Assembly: GCF_021018805.1 (NCBI RefSeq)
Contig: NC_086283.1
Location: forward strand, 55,604,705 to 55,668,704
DNA length: 64,000 nucleotides
Source of the DNA: Prinia subflava
Taxonomy: Eukaryota > Chordata > Aves > Passeriformes > Cisticolidae
Reading direction: 5' to 3'
The notes under the pieces were generated by a model. That model was given only the letters and a program-made list of their open reading frames with translations, was not told where the DNA came from and ran no database searches. The position numbers and the translations under genes were made by a program. The number at the start of each line of letters is the position of its first letter. The stretch's first letter is position 1. Positions 51,324 through 64,000 of this stretch are shown here, piece after piece.

Positions 51324-51920
51324 TCATAGAATCATAGCATGGTTTGGGTTGGAAGGGACCCTAAACACCTTCTAGTTCTAAATTTCTGCCATTGGCATGG
51401 ATACCTTTCACCAGACTAGGTTGCTCGAAGTCTCATCCAATCTGACCCTGAACACTTCCGGGGATGATACATGCACAGCTGCTCTGGACAACCTGTTCCA
51501 ACCTTGGAGTGAAGAACTTTTGTCTAATATCTAATCTAAATCTCTCCTCTTTTAGTTTAAAACTCTTCCCCCTTATCATAGCTGCCCATGCAAAAAGTTG
51601 TTTGCATTCCTTTTGTAAGTCTCCATGTACTGGAAAGTGAAATGAGGTCTCCCTGGAGACTTCTCTTCTCCAGACTGAACAACCCCAGCTCCCTCAGCTT
51701 GTCATCATAAAATAGGAGCTCCAGTCATCAGAACATTTTTGTGGCAATTCTCTGGACTCCCTCCAGCAGGTTGATGTCTTTCTTCATGAGATACAGAAGA
51801 CTGCTGAAGACTCCAGAGCTGGACACAGTACACCAAACGAGACTCACAATGGCAGAGTGGGAGGAGAATCACCTCCCTCAGCCTGCTGCTGAGGTTGACA
51901 ATGCTTGCTCAGAATACTGA
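51324..51920 (-). mobile_element. CR1 LINE 3' fragment
   Basis: Begins with TCATAGAATCATAGCATGG followed by TTTGGGTTGGAAGGGACC, a near-consensus complement of the CR1 3' end. It continues through the C-terminal region to about 51920, where it is truncated. Confidence 0.9.
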
Positions 51921-52444
51921 ACAAAATGGGGAAAGCAACAAAGAACTTTTCAGAAAGATGATAACAGAAATAACTTCATTTAAATATGTGGCAACAAAAT
52001 TATTTTTCCCGTATTGTAACTGAAGACAGATGTAGCATGCAGGCAGTAGTTAAGTCACAGAGGATACTGACATAAGTTTTAGGAAGATGGGTTGAAGTAT
52101 CAAGTGTAACTGTCTCAAAACCAGGTAGCCTTTGCCTTCTGAGAACTATATGCTAAAATGTGCAATTGACATCATTCTTACATGAGGTTCAATCATCTTA
52201 TCAAAAAGGAAGAAAGAATAATGTGTTGGAACTTCCTCCTAGTAAGCCAAAATGCACTAAAACTAGAAATTACAGATATAATGATTCATGTTCCTACCAC
52301 TATTGTGAATATGCTGATCTAATCAGTTGTTTCCTGAGTTTCAGCAAGCAAGAAGAAGAAACAGCTATCTTTTATTTGGAAATTAAATTTTGTCTTTTTC
52401 TCTTTAGCGTCAGCTGAGTTATTTAATGTTTAAAGCATCTCTGA
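51921..52444. other. CHSY3 intron 2 sequence, nothing recognised
   Basis: AT-rich spacer between two CR1 fragments of opposite orientation. Confidence 0.4.
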
Positions 52445-52723
52445 ATGGTGACATTCAGAGGGTGATGGTCAATGGCTCCATGTCGTGATGGAGATCAGTG
52501 ACAAGTGGTGTCCCTCACTGGGACCAGTGTTGTTGAATGTCTTCATCAATGCCACAGACATCAGGATCAAGTGAACCCTTAGCAAGTCAGCAAGTGACAC
52601 CAAGCTGAGTGGTGGAGATGGGCTGACACACCTGAAGGACAGGACATTGTACAGATGGCCCAAGAGAAGCTCAAGACTTGGGCCCATGGGAACCTCATGA
52701 GGTTTAAAAAAGGTCAAGTGCAA
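52445..52723 (+). mobile_element. CR1 LINE internal fragment
   Basis: Matches the CR1 reverse-transcriptase region from the IQRVMVNGS segment through the LSKSASDTKLSG-like stretch to NLMRF. It ends within the ORF, so it lacks the 3' tail, which is unusual for CR1. This suggests a later deletion or breakage. Confidence 0.8.
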
Positions 52724-53235
52724 ATCTGAAAATTAAGATTCAAAAGTTAAGAAACACAGGCTCCTTTAGAAAAATACTACATCATTGTATTTTAGAAGTA
52801 TAAAATATAATTCAATTTTCATCCTCTCTAAATAAAATGGCCACCCATAGCATAACATCTCATTGGAATAAATGACTCTATCATATTTCCAATCCTGTCA
52901 ATACTCCCTCCCACTCACTGAAATTTTTCCTCAGATAGTCTAAGTGATCTCATGTAATGAAAGTGCCAAATATTTCTTTTCAAATTGTATATAATTGGAA
53001 ATTAATGCTGTATTGCAGACTTGAAGGGGGTTTCTATGACCAAATTTTCTCACCTATATTGAGTAGGTCTATCGAAAGCATTATATCTCTCTTCATATAC
53101 ACTTTTTCTCTCACAAAAACTCAAAAACATTGATGCAACAAAAGAATTAAGCCTGACTTTCCACAGTTTCCAAGTGCAGGAAATTTCAATGCTTCTATTC
53201 TTTATTAAATTTTTCATGTAACTTTCTGTTCCTTG
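52724..53235. other. CHSY3 intron 2 sequence, nothing recognised
   Basis: AT-rich DNA without recognised elements. Confidence 0.4.
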
Positions 53236-53252
53236 AAAAAAAAAAAAAAAAA
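53236..53252. repeat. A17 homopolymer
   Basis: Seventeen consecutive A residues followed by GGCAGG. No retroposon body is recognised beside it. Confidence 0.9.
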
Positions 53253-56200
53253 GGCAGGTACCCATTATTCCCATTATTCCCCATCTTAGAGATGTAATTT
53301 CTCTTATCCAATTTTGCACTTTACAATAAATTTAAGGATCAAAGGTGGGGAAATGGCACCTAGATCTGGATGAATGATTAGCAAGTTCAAAGCACAAAGG
53401 CTCAAGCCTGGTTCAGAAATAGTTATTTAGGGCCATTTTGACTCCTGGATGCTACTGTTAATGAAATTAATTAAATCCTCTGCACATGCTTAATTTTTGA
53501 ATTAATGAAGGCAAAATAGAAAAAAACCCTTTCAGTTTGGTTTGAGTTGTGGATGAACAGAAAGGAGTGTAGGAATGAAAACTCTGACTGTCTGCTCCAT
53601 AAGGTGAAAGCTCTAAACCCTACATGTCTTCCATCCCTGATTCTGTTGGTACTTGTGATCACTCCTATTTTCTGCTTAGTATTTTCTGCTTAAAGCCCTG
53701 GCCAGTGCTCCTCTGCCAGTTTCAGTGTCCACTTGGTCATTCTCTTCCTATCTGTATTCTCATGTGATTTTTTTCTCCTCCCCAGTTCCTTCTACTTTGC
53801 ACCCTCAAATCACTGTACTGAAGTAATGAATGAAGTTAACCCAAGTATAAACGTGAAGCAATTTTTCTGTTAGGAGGCATTTCTGTTTATAGATCAGCAA
53901 TATAGTTCCCCTAATCTTGTTCCTCAAAGGACAGTAGTATTTTTTTAAAAAATTAAACAAATCTGATCATGGCATAGAAAATTTTAGATCTAATGGTTCA
54001 AATCCAGCAGAATTACAAGCAAAGAAAATAAAGCATTTTCATAGGAAGATTTATGCAGCCCATAATTAACAGCAACACAATTAGTGCAGGCCATACTAAA
54101 TAATTGCATATGTCCATGAAAGGGCAGAGCAACCTTGGGCTTCTTACACAGAATTAAGTTTTCTTTCTGCTCTAAAGCAAAACAAAAGACAAATAAATGT
54201 CTGATCAAAAGTCTAAGCATGATGACTGAGGCATTCTGTTTACCAAAATTTCCTAGCAATTTTGTCACTATAGACTCCTCAAGGTCTGTTAATAGATTAG
54301 TAGCTATTCTACTAGTAATTAAATTGTGTAAAGATTTTTAATATTTTGCTTAACTTTAAAAAAGTGTTTAAGATTTAAAATACTGATTTTTTTTTCAGTA
54401 TTTTACCTTTTTCAGCATTTTATTTATATACGCTTCTCTATTTTTACCTAATTTTCTGCCATACTTATACTTTATATTGCAGTCACAGGAGGTTTTTTTT
54501 ACCCCATAAGAGAAAAACTATGCCCTGGCATCAGCCAAAATTTGGATCAATCTAATATTCATTTCACAGCAGAGAGTTACATGGTTTAGATAGGAAAACA
54601 CATAATTTAAAAGTAAGGCAATTAGACATTTTACTGTTGATAACAGTTAACTTCAAAATTTAGATGTCCTCGTATTTGACCAGACATATTCTGAGAGGCA
54701 CCTTTTGGGTACCAGCTGTGTTCCTAAGTATCCAAAAATGCATCGGGTACTTCAGGTACTACAGGCACTAGATACAGAAGTTCATACATTTTTCTTGCAA
54801 TGTATCACCACAAATTTGAATGATGATGAAAATGTAGAAGAAAACCCCATATTCTGACAATTCAGGAAAACAAAATGGACAACAGCTTCTCTGAATTATG
54901 GACTTATTCTCTGGATAAGTTTAAGTCCTGAAAGGCAAAAAAATTCCAAGAAAGGGAGCAGACAATGGTCAATTTAATGTTGCTGTGCGAATATACGCAA
55001 AATTTGTAAGGAAAAGAAATGCAGTAAAAATTCTTTCACAAAATTATTTCCTAGATACTATTTTCTTCAGACGGCATGCTTAACCAAAAGATGACTGTTC
55101 CTATGACCTTCAGGCAGGATGTGACATGGAGACAGGAGCCTGCACTAATAAAAGCCTCAAAGCAGAACAGCAGCACCTCTGTAACAAACTTTCAGTGGAA
55201 GCATTCCAGGTTAGACTTGTGGGCTCAGCAGTGTTTGTATTGCATTTATAGCCTTCTACTCCTGTAAATGAAATCTTTGCTGATAAAAGCAAACCCATCA
55301 TTACTTACACTAGTAAAGTGCTTTGCACAGATGTTCAAGAGCTATGAAAAAAATTATGAGTCAAGATGATTTTATACTTGGTTGTATTTTCTTTTAAAAC
55401 AGATGGGTTTCTTTTTATGGCTTGTAAAGCCAATTTTTTTATATTTTTTAATCAGCTCTATTCCATCTCTGCAGTTTAATTACTGATTTATTTCCCTTTT
55501 TAGTAAGATATCCATTCATACATATTTAATTTGTGTCTATATTTAGGAATGCAAATAACTTCATTTTCCTTATGAAAGTGGTGATGGATATTTTAAAGAC
55601 AGCTAAGACATGTAACAAATAACTAAACAAACTGCAGAGAGTAAGAACTAAGAGTAACTGCAGTTCCCTTTACTAGCCTCTATATTTTATCAGCTAATTG
55701 TAAAATTCAGTTTTGTTGATGCGACTAAAGAGTATATATACACATTAATATTTATACATTAAGTCAATATCTGATTCCACATCATTTTGCATAAAACTTG
55801 CCAAGAAATGCATTGCAGTTGTCTTTTCAGGGTCTTTGGAAAAGTTTGTCACTTTTTAGTATAAATAGTACGATATTAGTAAAATTCCCAGTTCCAACGT
55901 GGACAGACTCATTCTGATTTTTATGTAATTCTGCAGGTACAGAGAAAGTGGCAGCACTTCCCCGTTAGAATGTGTCTTTTTTTAGTAATGCCATAAATCC
56001 TAAAGTGGGACCTGCTATGAACATTCCAAGATTTTAACATAACCCTGTCTAAATTACACAAGTACCTTAACAGTCATAAATAAACACAGCAACAGTAAAG
56101 AAATAGTACAATGGATTCAGTTCACAATTCACAGTTGGAAAGCTACCTGTATGAATATATATAAAATTTAGGAAAATGGTATAGTTAACTCCTCAGAACT

Positions 56201-56869
56201 GCTCACCAGGATTAGTAAAACTGCTTTATCAGGTGAATTATTTTTTTTTTAAATCTTATCTTTCCTACATAAGGAAGGTGCTTCCAACTAAATGGAGTAT
56301 AAAACATCATAAGTACTTATTACTATGCTCATAAACCATATCCATCTCCAAGAACAATTGTTGAGAAATAACCACAATTATGCTGACATTCCTAGTATAA
56401 GCAAAATAATGTACAAAGCTGCAGTACAAGCAGTACTATTGCCACAAACTAATATGTGTATCAATCCAAATTCTGAAAGGCCTTCAGGAACGCATGTACC
56501 TTTTTAACTGGATGATATAAAAGGAATGGAATTTTACTCAAAAAAGGGCGTTTTTACAACTGACCAAGCAAAACCCAAAAGAAAGCAAAAGCTATGATAC
56601 CATTCTTCGTAAACAGCAGCTGTATTTAATTCACAGCAGAGCTGCTGTGAATGATAAGAACTTATAAGCCACCTTATGACAGCTGAAGTGTTTGATTAGA
56701 AAGAGAAACAACTTGAGAAGTTCCTTCTGGAGGAACTGACAGATTCACATCCTGAATTGCATCACTGACCAAGAACACAGGGTTTATTGTAATTAAATTA
56801 CTATCTTTTTACTGCGATTGTCACGAAGGAAAAGCTGCAAGCCTGTAGATGTTTGTGCTGCATTGATTT
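53253..56869. other. CHSY3 intron 2 sequence, nothing recognised
   Basis: AT-rich non-coding DNA with no recognised exon or element. Confidence 0.4.
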
Positions 56870-57875
56870 TATGTGGCATGATTTTGGTAGTGGAAGGACC
56901 ACATGGGTGGCTTTTGTGAGAGGATGACAGAAGCTTCCCACCATGTCAGGCACAGCCAGATCCAGCTTCAAGACAAGGCTGACCCCATCAACAATGGTTG
57001 CACTGCCTCTGGGACAACATCTAAGAAGGGAGCAAAAACACTGCACAACTGCAGCCACAGGAGAGGAATGAGAACATGTGATAAAAACAGCCCTGCAGAC
57101 ACCAAAGTCAGTGAAGAAGGAAGGGAAGAGGGGGATCCAGGTGCTGGAGAAGAGCACTTTCCCTCCAGGCTGTGAGGAAGAACATGGTGAGCCAGGCTGT
57201 GCTCCTGCAGCCCACGGAGGACCCCATGTCAGAGCAGGTGGATGTGCCCAGCAGAGGCTCTGACCCCATGGGAAGCCCAAACTGGGACAGGCTCCTGGCA
57301 GGGCATGTGCCACCCATGGGGAGAGGATCTCACACTGGAGTAGGCTTGCTGCAGGACTTGTGATCCTGTGGGGACCCCTGGAGCAGCCCGTGTCTGAAGG
57401 ACTGCACCCTCTGGGAGGGGTCCATGCTGGAGCAGTTAGTGGAGAACTGCAGCCTGTGGGAAGGACTTAGAGAAGAGTGTGAGGTGTCCTTCCCATGAGG
57501 AGGAAGGAGAGGCAGAGTCAACACGTGATGAATTGACCACAATCCCCCTAGCCTGTCCCCCTGCATTACAGAGTGCCAAGATGTAGGGAATTCGGGAGCA
57601 AAGTTCAACCTGCAAAGAATGGAGGGGTTGGGGGCAAGATTTTTTTTAAAAATTGGGACTTATTTCTCATTATTCTGACCAGATTTGATTGGTAATAAAT
57701 TAAAGTCCCTGAACTGACACTTTTGTCCATAACACTTCTGTAATGTGTCAGTGATCCCTCCCTGCACCTCTGCTGGTCCAGGAACTTTCAGTCATATTTT
57801 CTCTGCCATGTCTAGCTGAAGGGAGGGATAGAGAAGCTTTGGTGGGCACTTGGCATGCAGCCAGGTCAACCCACC
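56870..57875 (+). mobile_element. ERVL-type solo LTR
   Basis: The body carries repeated phrases built on GGAGCAG and GACCCC/GTGGGAAG, then GAGCAGCCCGTGTCTGAAGG and GAAGAGTGTGAGGTGTCCT. It ends with GGTAATAAATTAAAG and CAGCCAGGTCAACCCACC. This order matches an avian ERVL LTR family as I know it. AATAAA lies at 57694-57699 on the plus strand. The left end is degraded and only approximate, and no internal viral region follows, so it is a solo LTR. Confidence 0.8.
57694..57699 (+). promoter_or_regulatory. Polyadenylation signal of the ERVL LTR
   Basis: AATAAA in the R region of the LTR, about 175 bp before its 3' end. Confidence 0.7.
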
Positions 57876-60800
57876 TTTTGTGCTTGATTTTTATTTTAGA
57901 TTAAGAACACGGTTTCATACCAGTTATCATGTAGCATTAGGAAGCCTTCCAAAAATAAAAAGATTTACCAAGCAGATTTACCCAATTTGGCATTGTTAAA
58001 TCACGGTAGACTTTAGTGGAGCAGATAGCTCAGGTTATTATACCTCAGTTACTCTCCTTATTTTAGCCCAAGTGAAAGCAGTTATCCTATGAATCAATAC
58101 TGAAGCAAGCATGATTGATTGAGACATCAAGCACTTCTGTAGCTCCAGCTTCCACAACTCCCTTCAGTTCCTATTAAGCTGTCAGCATCCTGTGGTTTTC
58201 AGGGCTCCCTTTCACACATTAACCTGAGCTGCATGACATTAGTTTAATGATTACTTAACTTAAATCAAGAAATTTTGTACAGAAAATCTGTAAAAGGCAA
58301 GACCAGTGAGAGTCCTCTTTCATTACCTCAAGTAACGGGATGGAAGAGGATTCCTGCAACAAAAGGGTAAAGCAGATCACACAGGATTATTCAGCATCAA
58401 GAATGGGTGTGTGTGCGTGGCCAGTGGTGTCGTGTGGGTGTGTTTCTGCACGGGCCTATGTGCTGACAGCCTCAGGTTTATCAGCCCAAGCACCACACTG
58501 CCCTGGAGCAGCTGTTCCACTGCACCTGGAGCCACAGGGATGTATCTGTGAAAGCACTGGAGCAAGTACACCCTGCCTGCCCAGAGCCAGCTTGGCAGAG
58601 GATCAGCTCTGTGCCCTACTCAGCCTGCAGCCGAGTAATTCAGTCTCGATTAAATAAAGTGAGAACCCTGCCCAAGGGCTGGAGCACCGAGAAGGCTCTA
58701 CCACCTAACACAGTGGTGTCTCCTGTTGCTTGCAAAATCATAATTTATTGCATTGACCATTTCAAATATGATTTCTGAAGGACTTCTTTTTTTCCAGGAA
58801 GTTCTTATTCCACTATTTTAGTTGCTAAAGCCATTTGTTTTGCTTTTTTTAGAGATATCTTAGCTATTTAAAGCAATATGGTTGGGTTTCCTGTGTTACC
58901 TAACATAAAAAGGTACTAAAGTTCTTATTTCCCTCGACGTGTCCTTCTTTTCCTAGGTCTTCTGAACCTAAACAAGAGATCATAGCTCTCCTTACTTAAA
59001 TAGCAGTAAAATGCAATCCTCTTCTTTGAGATTCTTTACAACCCTCAATGTTGAAGTAAAAAAAAAAAAAATAGAAAGCAAGATACCAAGACAAGACAAA
59101 CACATAATAGATAAAGTATAGCACTTTGCAGGAAACAAACACTTACAGAAGTGTTCAACAAGACAGGTCTCACTGACAAACACAAAAACGAAAATATAGT
59201 CAATTCCAGCATGAAAAAAACAAACACAAACATTTAAAAATCCAATATTTTTAACTTAAGAATTTCTCAATATAAGAAACTGAATTAGTTTAGGTGATCT
59301 CCCTGGCCTCACATGATAAGATTTAAGAAATATCTAGATATAAACAACATTGCCTATGACCACTGGTGCAGAGCTATGATGTCTCACTGCAGAGACAGGG
59401 CAAAGTACAATGTACAATGGTGAGCTGCATACAGGACAGTTCTGAAAAAACAGGAGTTCCAGAAGGTCACTGAATAAAATTATTCCAGATTTGAAACAGT
59501 TTCAGTAACTAGTCACAAAGAAACACTGGTTCTAGAATGATATGCTGGTATGCCAAATATTCAACACCTTTTTCAACCCCTAAACCAGAAAACCAAATAT
59601 GCCTTATAAAGCCCACACAGAGAGTAACCTTGACTTACTTTCAGCTATATGTGGAATCAGATTTTCAAATAACACAGAAGAAGCTAAAATATATTACAAA
59701 GACACACATTTATACCAGTAGCTAATTTTTTAAGATAATATTGAGCAGCCTGGGCCTGAAGCTGAAGATAATCTGACACCTTCACAGACTATTACATAAA
59801 AACATGGACTTCTCTCCTTCTTCCCTACATACCTCACATCAAAACCTTGGATAATTTCTTGAATGTTCTGCAATTACTGTAGCTAAATCAAAGGAAAAAC
59901 TTTCAAGAGGGAAAATTAGAAACGAGGAGGAAGGGTTCCAGTCAGACTAGAAGATAAATATGACAAGTTTATCAATTAAGATAAACTTTAACATCACATC
60001 TGGAAATACTAGCCATCTATGAATCTCATCATAGGTCATCACTTCCCTTGACCACTGCTTCTCTCTTTGCCCTTTCTTGGGATGGCTACTGTAACTGAGC
60101 TGCCTTTTAGACACCCATTCCTTCTTTCATGTGTCAAAAACTTTTAAAAAGAAAATTGCAATTTAAGACATCATTAAATTAAAGAGGGATTATTCTTGCA
60201 TGCAGGACCAGAATAATTTTGATGTGTTTTGTATACTCTGATAACCTTAAGGAGTGACACAGGAGCTAGAAGTTTGCTGGAATGGTTGCTCAACACACAA
60301 TATAAACAACTGGCAATGCTGTAACTTATTGTTAAGCCCATGCTCACACACATCAGTCCATGTTTATAAATCTCTCCTTAAACTACTGTTTCCTTGAAGA
60401 AATATCTCAAATAAATAAGACAGGAAGTATAAGTTACTGGTTACTTTTATTATGAAGTAGATGGATAAACTTAGAAAACTAAGCACTGCAGGAAAATAGG
60501 AAATAAGGAAATAGGCTTATCATGAGCACAGATCATGCTAATTTGAACACAACCACACACACAGTTAAAAGCTCAAGAAGATCAGCTGATAAAAAGAGCC
60601 AAATTTAAAGGAAAAAAACGCCAGCCATTTCAGTCAGACATCTTAGATACTATTAGGTGTTATGGTTAAAACATGGTGTTGTATTTCATTTAGTTCCCTT
60701 GTTATTAATACAATCAACAAAGTTATTGATAAAGAGGGTTTATTATGAAACTATTTTGCAATAACTTTGTGGGAGCTGCTATCCCTAATCTGATCAAAGT

Positions 60801-63800
60801 ATGATTTTTATAATCATATTTTTTCACCTCCTTATGCCTTTTCCCAGCTTTTGCTTCTCATATGCAAAAAAACCCTCAAAAAACCCCCCACTGTAAGGAA
60901 AATAAAAAACAAAAACAACCAAAACAAACCACCAAACTCTCTTCTGGAAACTGAATTTTCTTTTCAGCTAAAAGATGGCTGAGAGCAAATAATAGTCCTC
61001 TAACAATATAGCAATCATTATTATTGTATTGCATATGTAAATTGAAATACAGCAATCTTGTAGATTGTATTCACAATTGTTCTTTAATACATCTACAGGC
61101 AAAATAAGGCAACGTAATTTGCAAAACTGTTTGCCTTGTGTTCTGCAGACTTTTGCCCCACAAAAAGCTTTTTTCTTTTTTAAAAGTAAAAAATTAAATG
61201 CTTTTGCAATGTAATTACATTTTCAACTTTTGCATTGTTAATAAAAAAATTGTAATACACAAAACTGGAATTCATGTGCTATATTGAAAAACTAACATAA
61301 GGAATTATATTGAAAATTAACATTAGTAATATTTGCCTAAAGTGTCAGAATTTCCTACCTTCAGTAAAGGAAAAGGATTATCTAGGAAGAAATTGCTGGT
61401 TTCAGATTTGAAGATCCAATGTGTTATCACATTTCCAGATTCATGCATATGAGTACCTCACACTACGTTTCAAGATTGAGATATACCTAATGGAGGTACC
61501 TAATCTAATATAAATTATACTCCAAGCCTTAAAAAAAATAACAGAGCATAATAAACATCTGATTTTAACCCAATCAGTGCATTGTGGATATTCACAAAAT
61601 CTCATAAGGAAAAAAAATGGGGCCTTGGTTCTCTCAAACCATAAAATCATTCAAGAACCACCTAAAAAACCTCCCATGTTTGTCTTACATCCTCACAGCC
61701 AGACACAGTATTTTCCTCTATTAAATAGGTTGAATTTGTGCAGCAGAAGCATTAGGGACGAGATCACAGCCCACTCTAACTAAATGATTTTGCAGAGAGT
61801 GCACCATTTCCTCAGCAAAAGGGTCCCAGTTATGTGTGAGCAAACGCAGGCACACAGAAAACTGTGTTCTACTACTTTCTATCTTCTATCTTATCTGTTT
61901 TCATTATGAAATTGTAATAGTAGAGTTACTGTACTTCAGTCAGTCACCTCCACATATGTGGTGAAAGGAAAGAAAAAGAGAGGTAATGCTTTTTGTTGCT
62001 TTTCCTGATTACAACAATATTTCTTTTGCCATCTGACTAAAAGGATAGTATCAGAAGTTATCTGACTTTTCTCTTGAAACTCAAACTCCAGTTTTCAAGA
62101 CAAAAACAGTTTCTAAACATGGAACATGGGTAGTTAGAGGACAATCCAATTAAAAAGAAAAGGGAATGAGGAAAAAATCATATGCATTGCTCCTTATGTC
62201 CACTGCCAGTTCACATTTATATTCATGCTGGAGAGGGAGCTCATTCAGCTTTTCTGATTAGTTTACTGCACTAACCTGGCTCTCTGATACCATCAAAATG
62301 TGTCACTGAAGCAACCTAGCAATTGGCAAATATGTTTTTCAGTGTATTTCAAAATCCTTTCCAGAGTTCACAGTGCAGAAATACTCTTTGGAATAGTTCC
62401 CATTATCACTGCTCTCTTCAACTGTGTTAGAAACCACTTTGTAAATACTAGCACACCCCAGCAGCAAGTATCTCTTACTGGACTCCCATCCATTGGCAAG
62501 GTAAGGGGCTAATGGCTCTCCATTACATCTGCTGGACTGAAAATAGCTCTTTTAAAACTGAAAATTCAGAATACATAAAACCGAACCCATCACGCGCGTA
62601 TCTATTTTAGATGTCACATTCCATTAGACATCACAAGGTTTTTTTCAACACAGATTGAAATACAAAGTATTTTCCCCAGAAAATGAAAATATCTAGGGAA
62701 TTGATGTGAAAACTAATTTCCCTTACAGATAGCCATACACTGTTTTATTGTTTTAGAACTGTAAAGAATATTATTTTTTTCCAAAAACATTTCCAGCAGG
62801 AAAAGACACATAAACAATCCGTAACTCCCAAAAGCTTTAGAGTCATCTACCTCTGTTTTTTCAGCCTACAGGACTCTAACATTGGGTGTCACAAAAAAAA
62901 TTCTCAAAAAAAAGTTTATTGTGTAACTAACTCCTATTCTATTATGCCAAAAACATATCGAGAAAAACATCTTCAACGATTCTGCATATGGAAAAGAAAA
63001 ACAACAACAAAAAAATCATCACATTGCATTTACAGATTTTCCACTGTAAGGAGAAACACTCCAGGCTTTCTTTCAGACTTCCTAACACAAATCATCAACT
63101 TTCAGTTAACTTTTTCTGCAGCCACGCTTCAGCATGTCAGACTTGTGTGACAAACGTGGTTAAGAATTAATAACCTCAAGTTTCCATTAGGGAACACCTC
63201 GCATGTACAGAATGCTTACCAAAATACGAAACCTCGCTGCTATGCTAACACATTTTATCACACTCTTTACTGGTCTCCTGCTTTGTTCATAGAGAGATCA
63301 GTCATGTTTTTCTTTTGCTTTAAGCAGGGATCTGATGGTAAAACCTTTCTGGCTTCATAGAAATGTGTTACTGCAAGATCTGTTTTTAGAGATTGTTTAA
63401 TGGGTGTCTTGGGGGCATGGCGATGTGAGTTGTTGCATGTTTGTCTGTTTTAGAACAGAAAAAAGTGTCTTCAAAATTTTGAAAACTACATATATTCATG
63501 CCAGAAATGGACTGACATAATACTTACAAAAATTCTGATCTTCTTCTCCATTGTAGCTGAAATTTTCATTAAGCGGAGAATCAGAGCAGATAACCAAAAA
63601 TGAAAGAAACCTCTGTTCCATGATTCAGTCACTGCAGTTTGAGGAACAGTTCCTTCCGTCACCACAAGTCTACTGGTGACACCCGACACTGCTCATTTTC
63701 CATTATGACAAAACTGAAGGACAAAGCAAGATGGCACCAAAGACAGATTTGGGCCTCCAAAATATCCCTGAAATTAGTTTTAAAACATGCTAGTGCCTAT

Positions 63801-64000
63801 ATATAAGGCAATATTTGCAGGCACTCATCCTAGCCTTGTTCTGTTTGCATAGAGCAGTGCCAATTGCAACAAGATATTTAATAAATAACATCAGCACCAA
63901 CAGGCTCCATGTGCAAATACACATACACCTCTAGATGCATCATGATAGTGCTTGGCCATCATTGCACTGGCTCCCAAAGATCTGATAACTTCAAGCTTGT
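57876..64000. other. CHSY3 intron 2 sequence, nothing recognised
   Basis: AT-rich non-coding DNA. A GC-richer patch at about 58390-58700 holds a 105-codon plus-strand frame without family signature. No exon 2 of CHSY3, RNA gene or clear element is seen up to the window end. Confidence 0.4.

Noticed and set aside
56801..57313. 170-codon minus-strand frame
   Set aside because: It is antisense to the ERVL-type LTR and has no family signature.
33134..64000. CHSY3 exon 2 within the window
   Set aside because: No minus-strand segment with the expected DDD-containing glucuronyltransferase sequence between splice sites was found. It most likely lies beyond 64000.

Overview
This looks like vertebrate nuclear DNA, most probably from a bird and plausibly a songbird. 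The evidence is long AT-rich non-coding stretches, several CR1 LINE fragments ending in the avian-type ATTCTATGAT/GATTCTGTG 3' tail, several LTR-retrovirus remnants of class I, II and III type, and one clear host coding exon with a vertebrate splice acceptor. No bacterial features, operons, CRISPR arrays, tRNAs or rRNAs were seen.

The only host gene I can support is CHSY3 (chondroitin sulfate synthase 3) on the minus strand. Its large terminal coding exon (521 codons plus stop) lies at 31568-33133, with a pyrimidine-rich acceptor directly upstream. The 3' UTR runs toward lower coordinates, perhaps to paired AATAAA signals near 30424-30434. Everything from 33134 to 64000 is then intron 2, or at least DNA upstream of exon 3; exons 1 and 2 were not found. 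Positions 1 to about 30.4 kb are intergenic DNA downstream of the gene.

The left third is rich in mobile elements. At 7322-10168 is a nearly intact-ended, non-autonomous class II (ERVK-like) LTR element on the minus strand. It has two LTRs of about 460 bp, a 6-bp target duplication (CACCTG), a lysine-tRNA-type primer-binding core, a polypurine tract and a GC-rich interior without gag or pol. Further right are an unassigned LTR-like block (11588-12910), a probable class I solo LTR (16733-17429), an LTR-like block ending at 18504, a long minus-strand LTR-like block (19074-20221), and a CR1 copy split by a 535-bp solo LTR with a 5-bp duplication (21449-21983).

The right half is intron-like, with seven CR1 fragments (one weak), one ERVL-type solo LTR (about 56870-57875) and several microsatellites. 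I found no previously undescribed cellular system. The best candidate for novelty is the non-autonomous class II element with its GC-rich interior.
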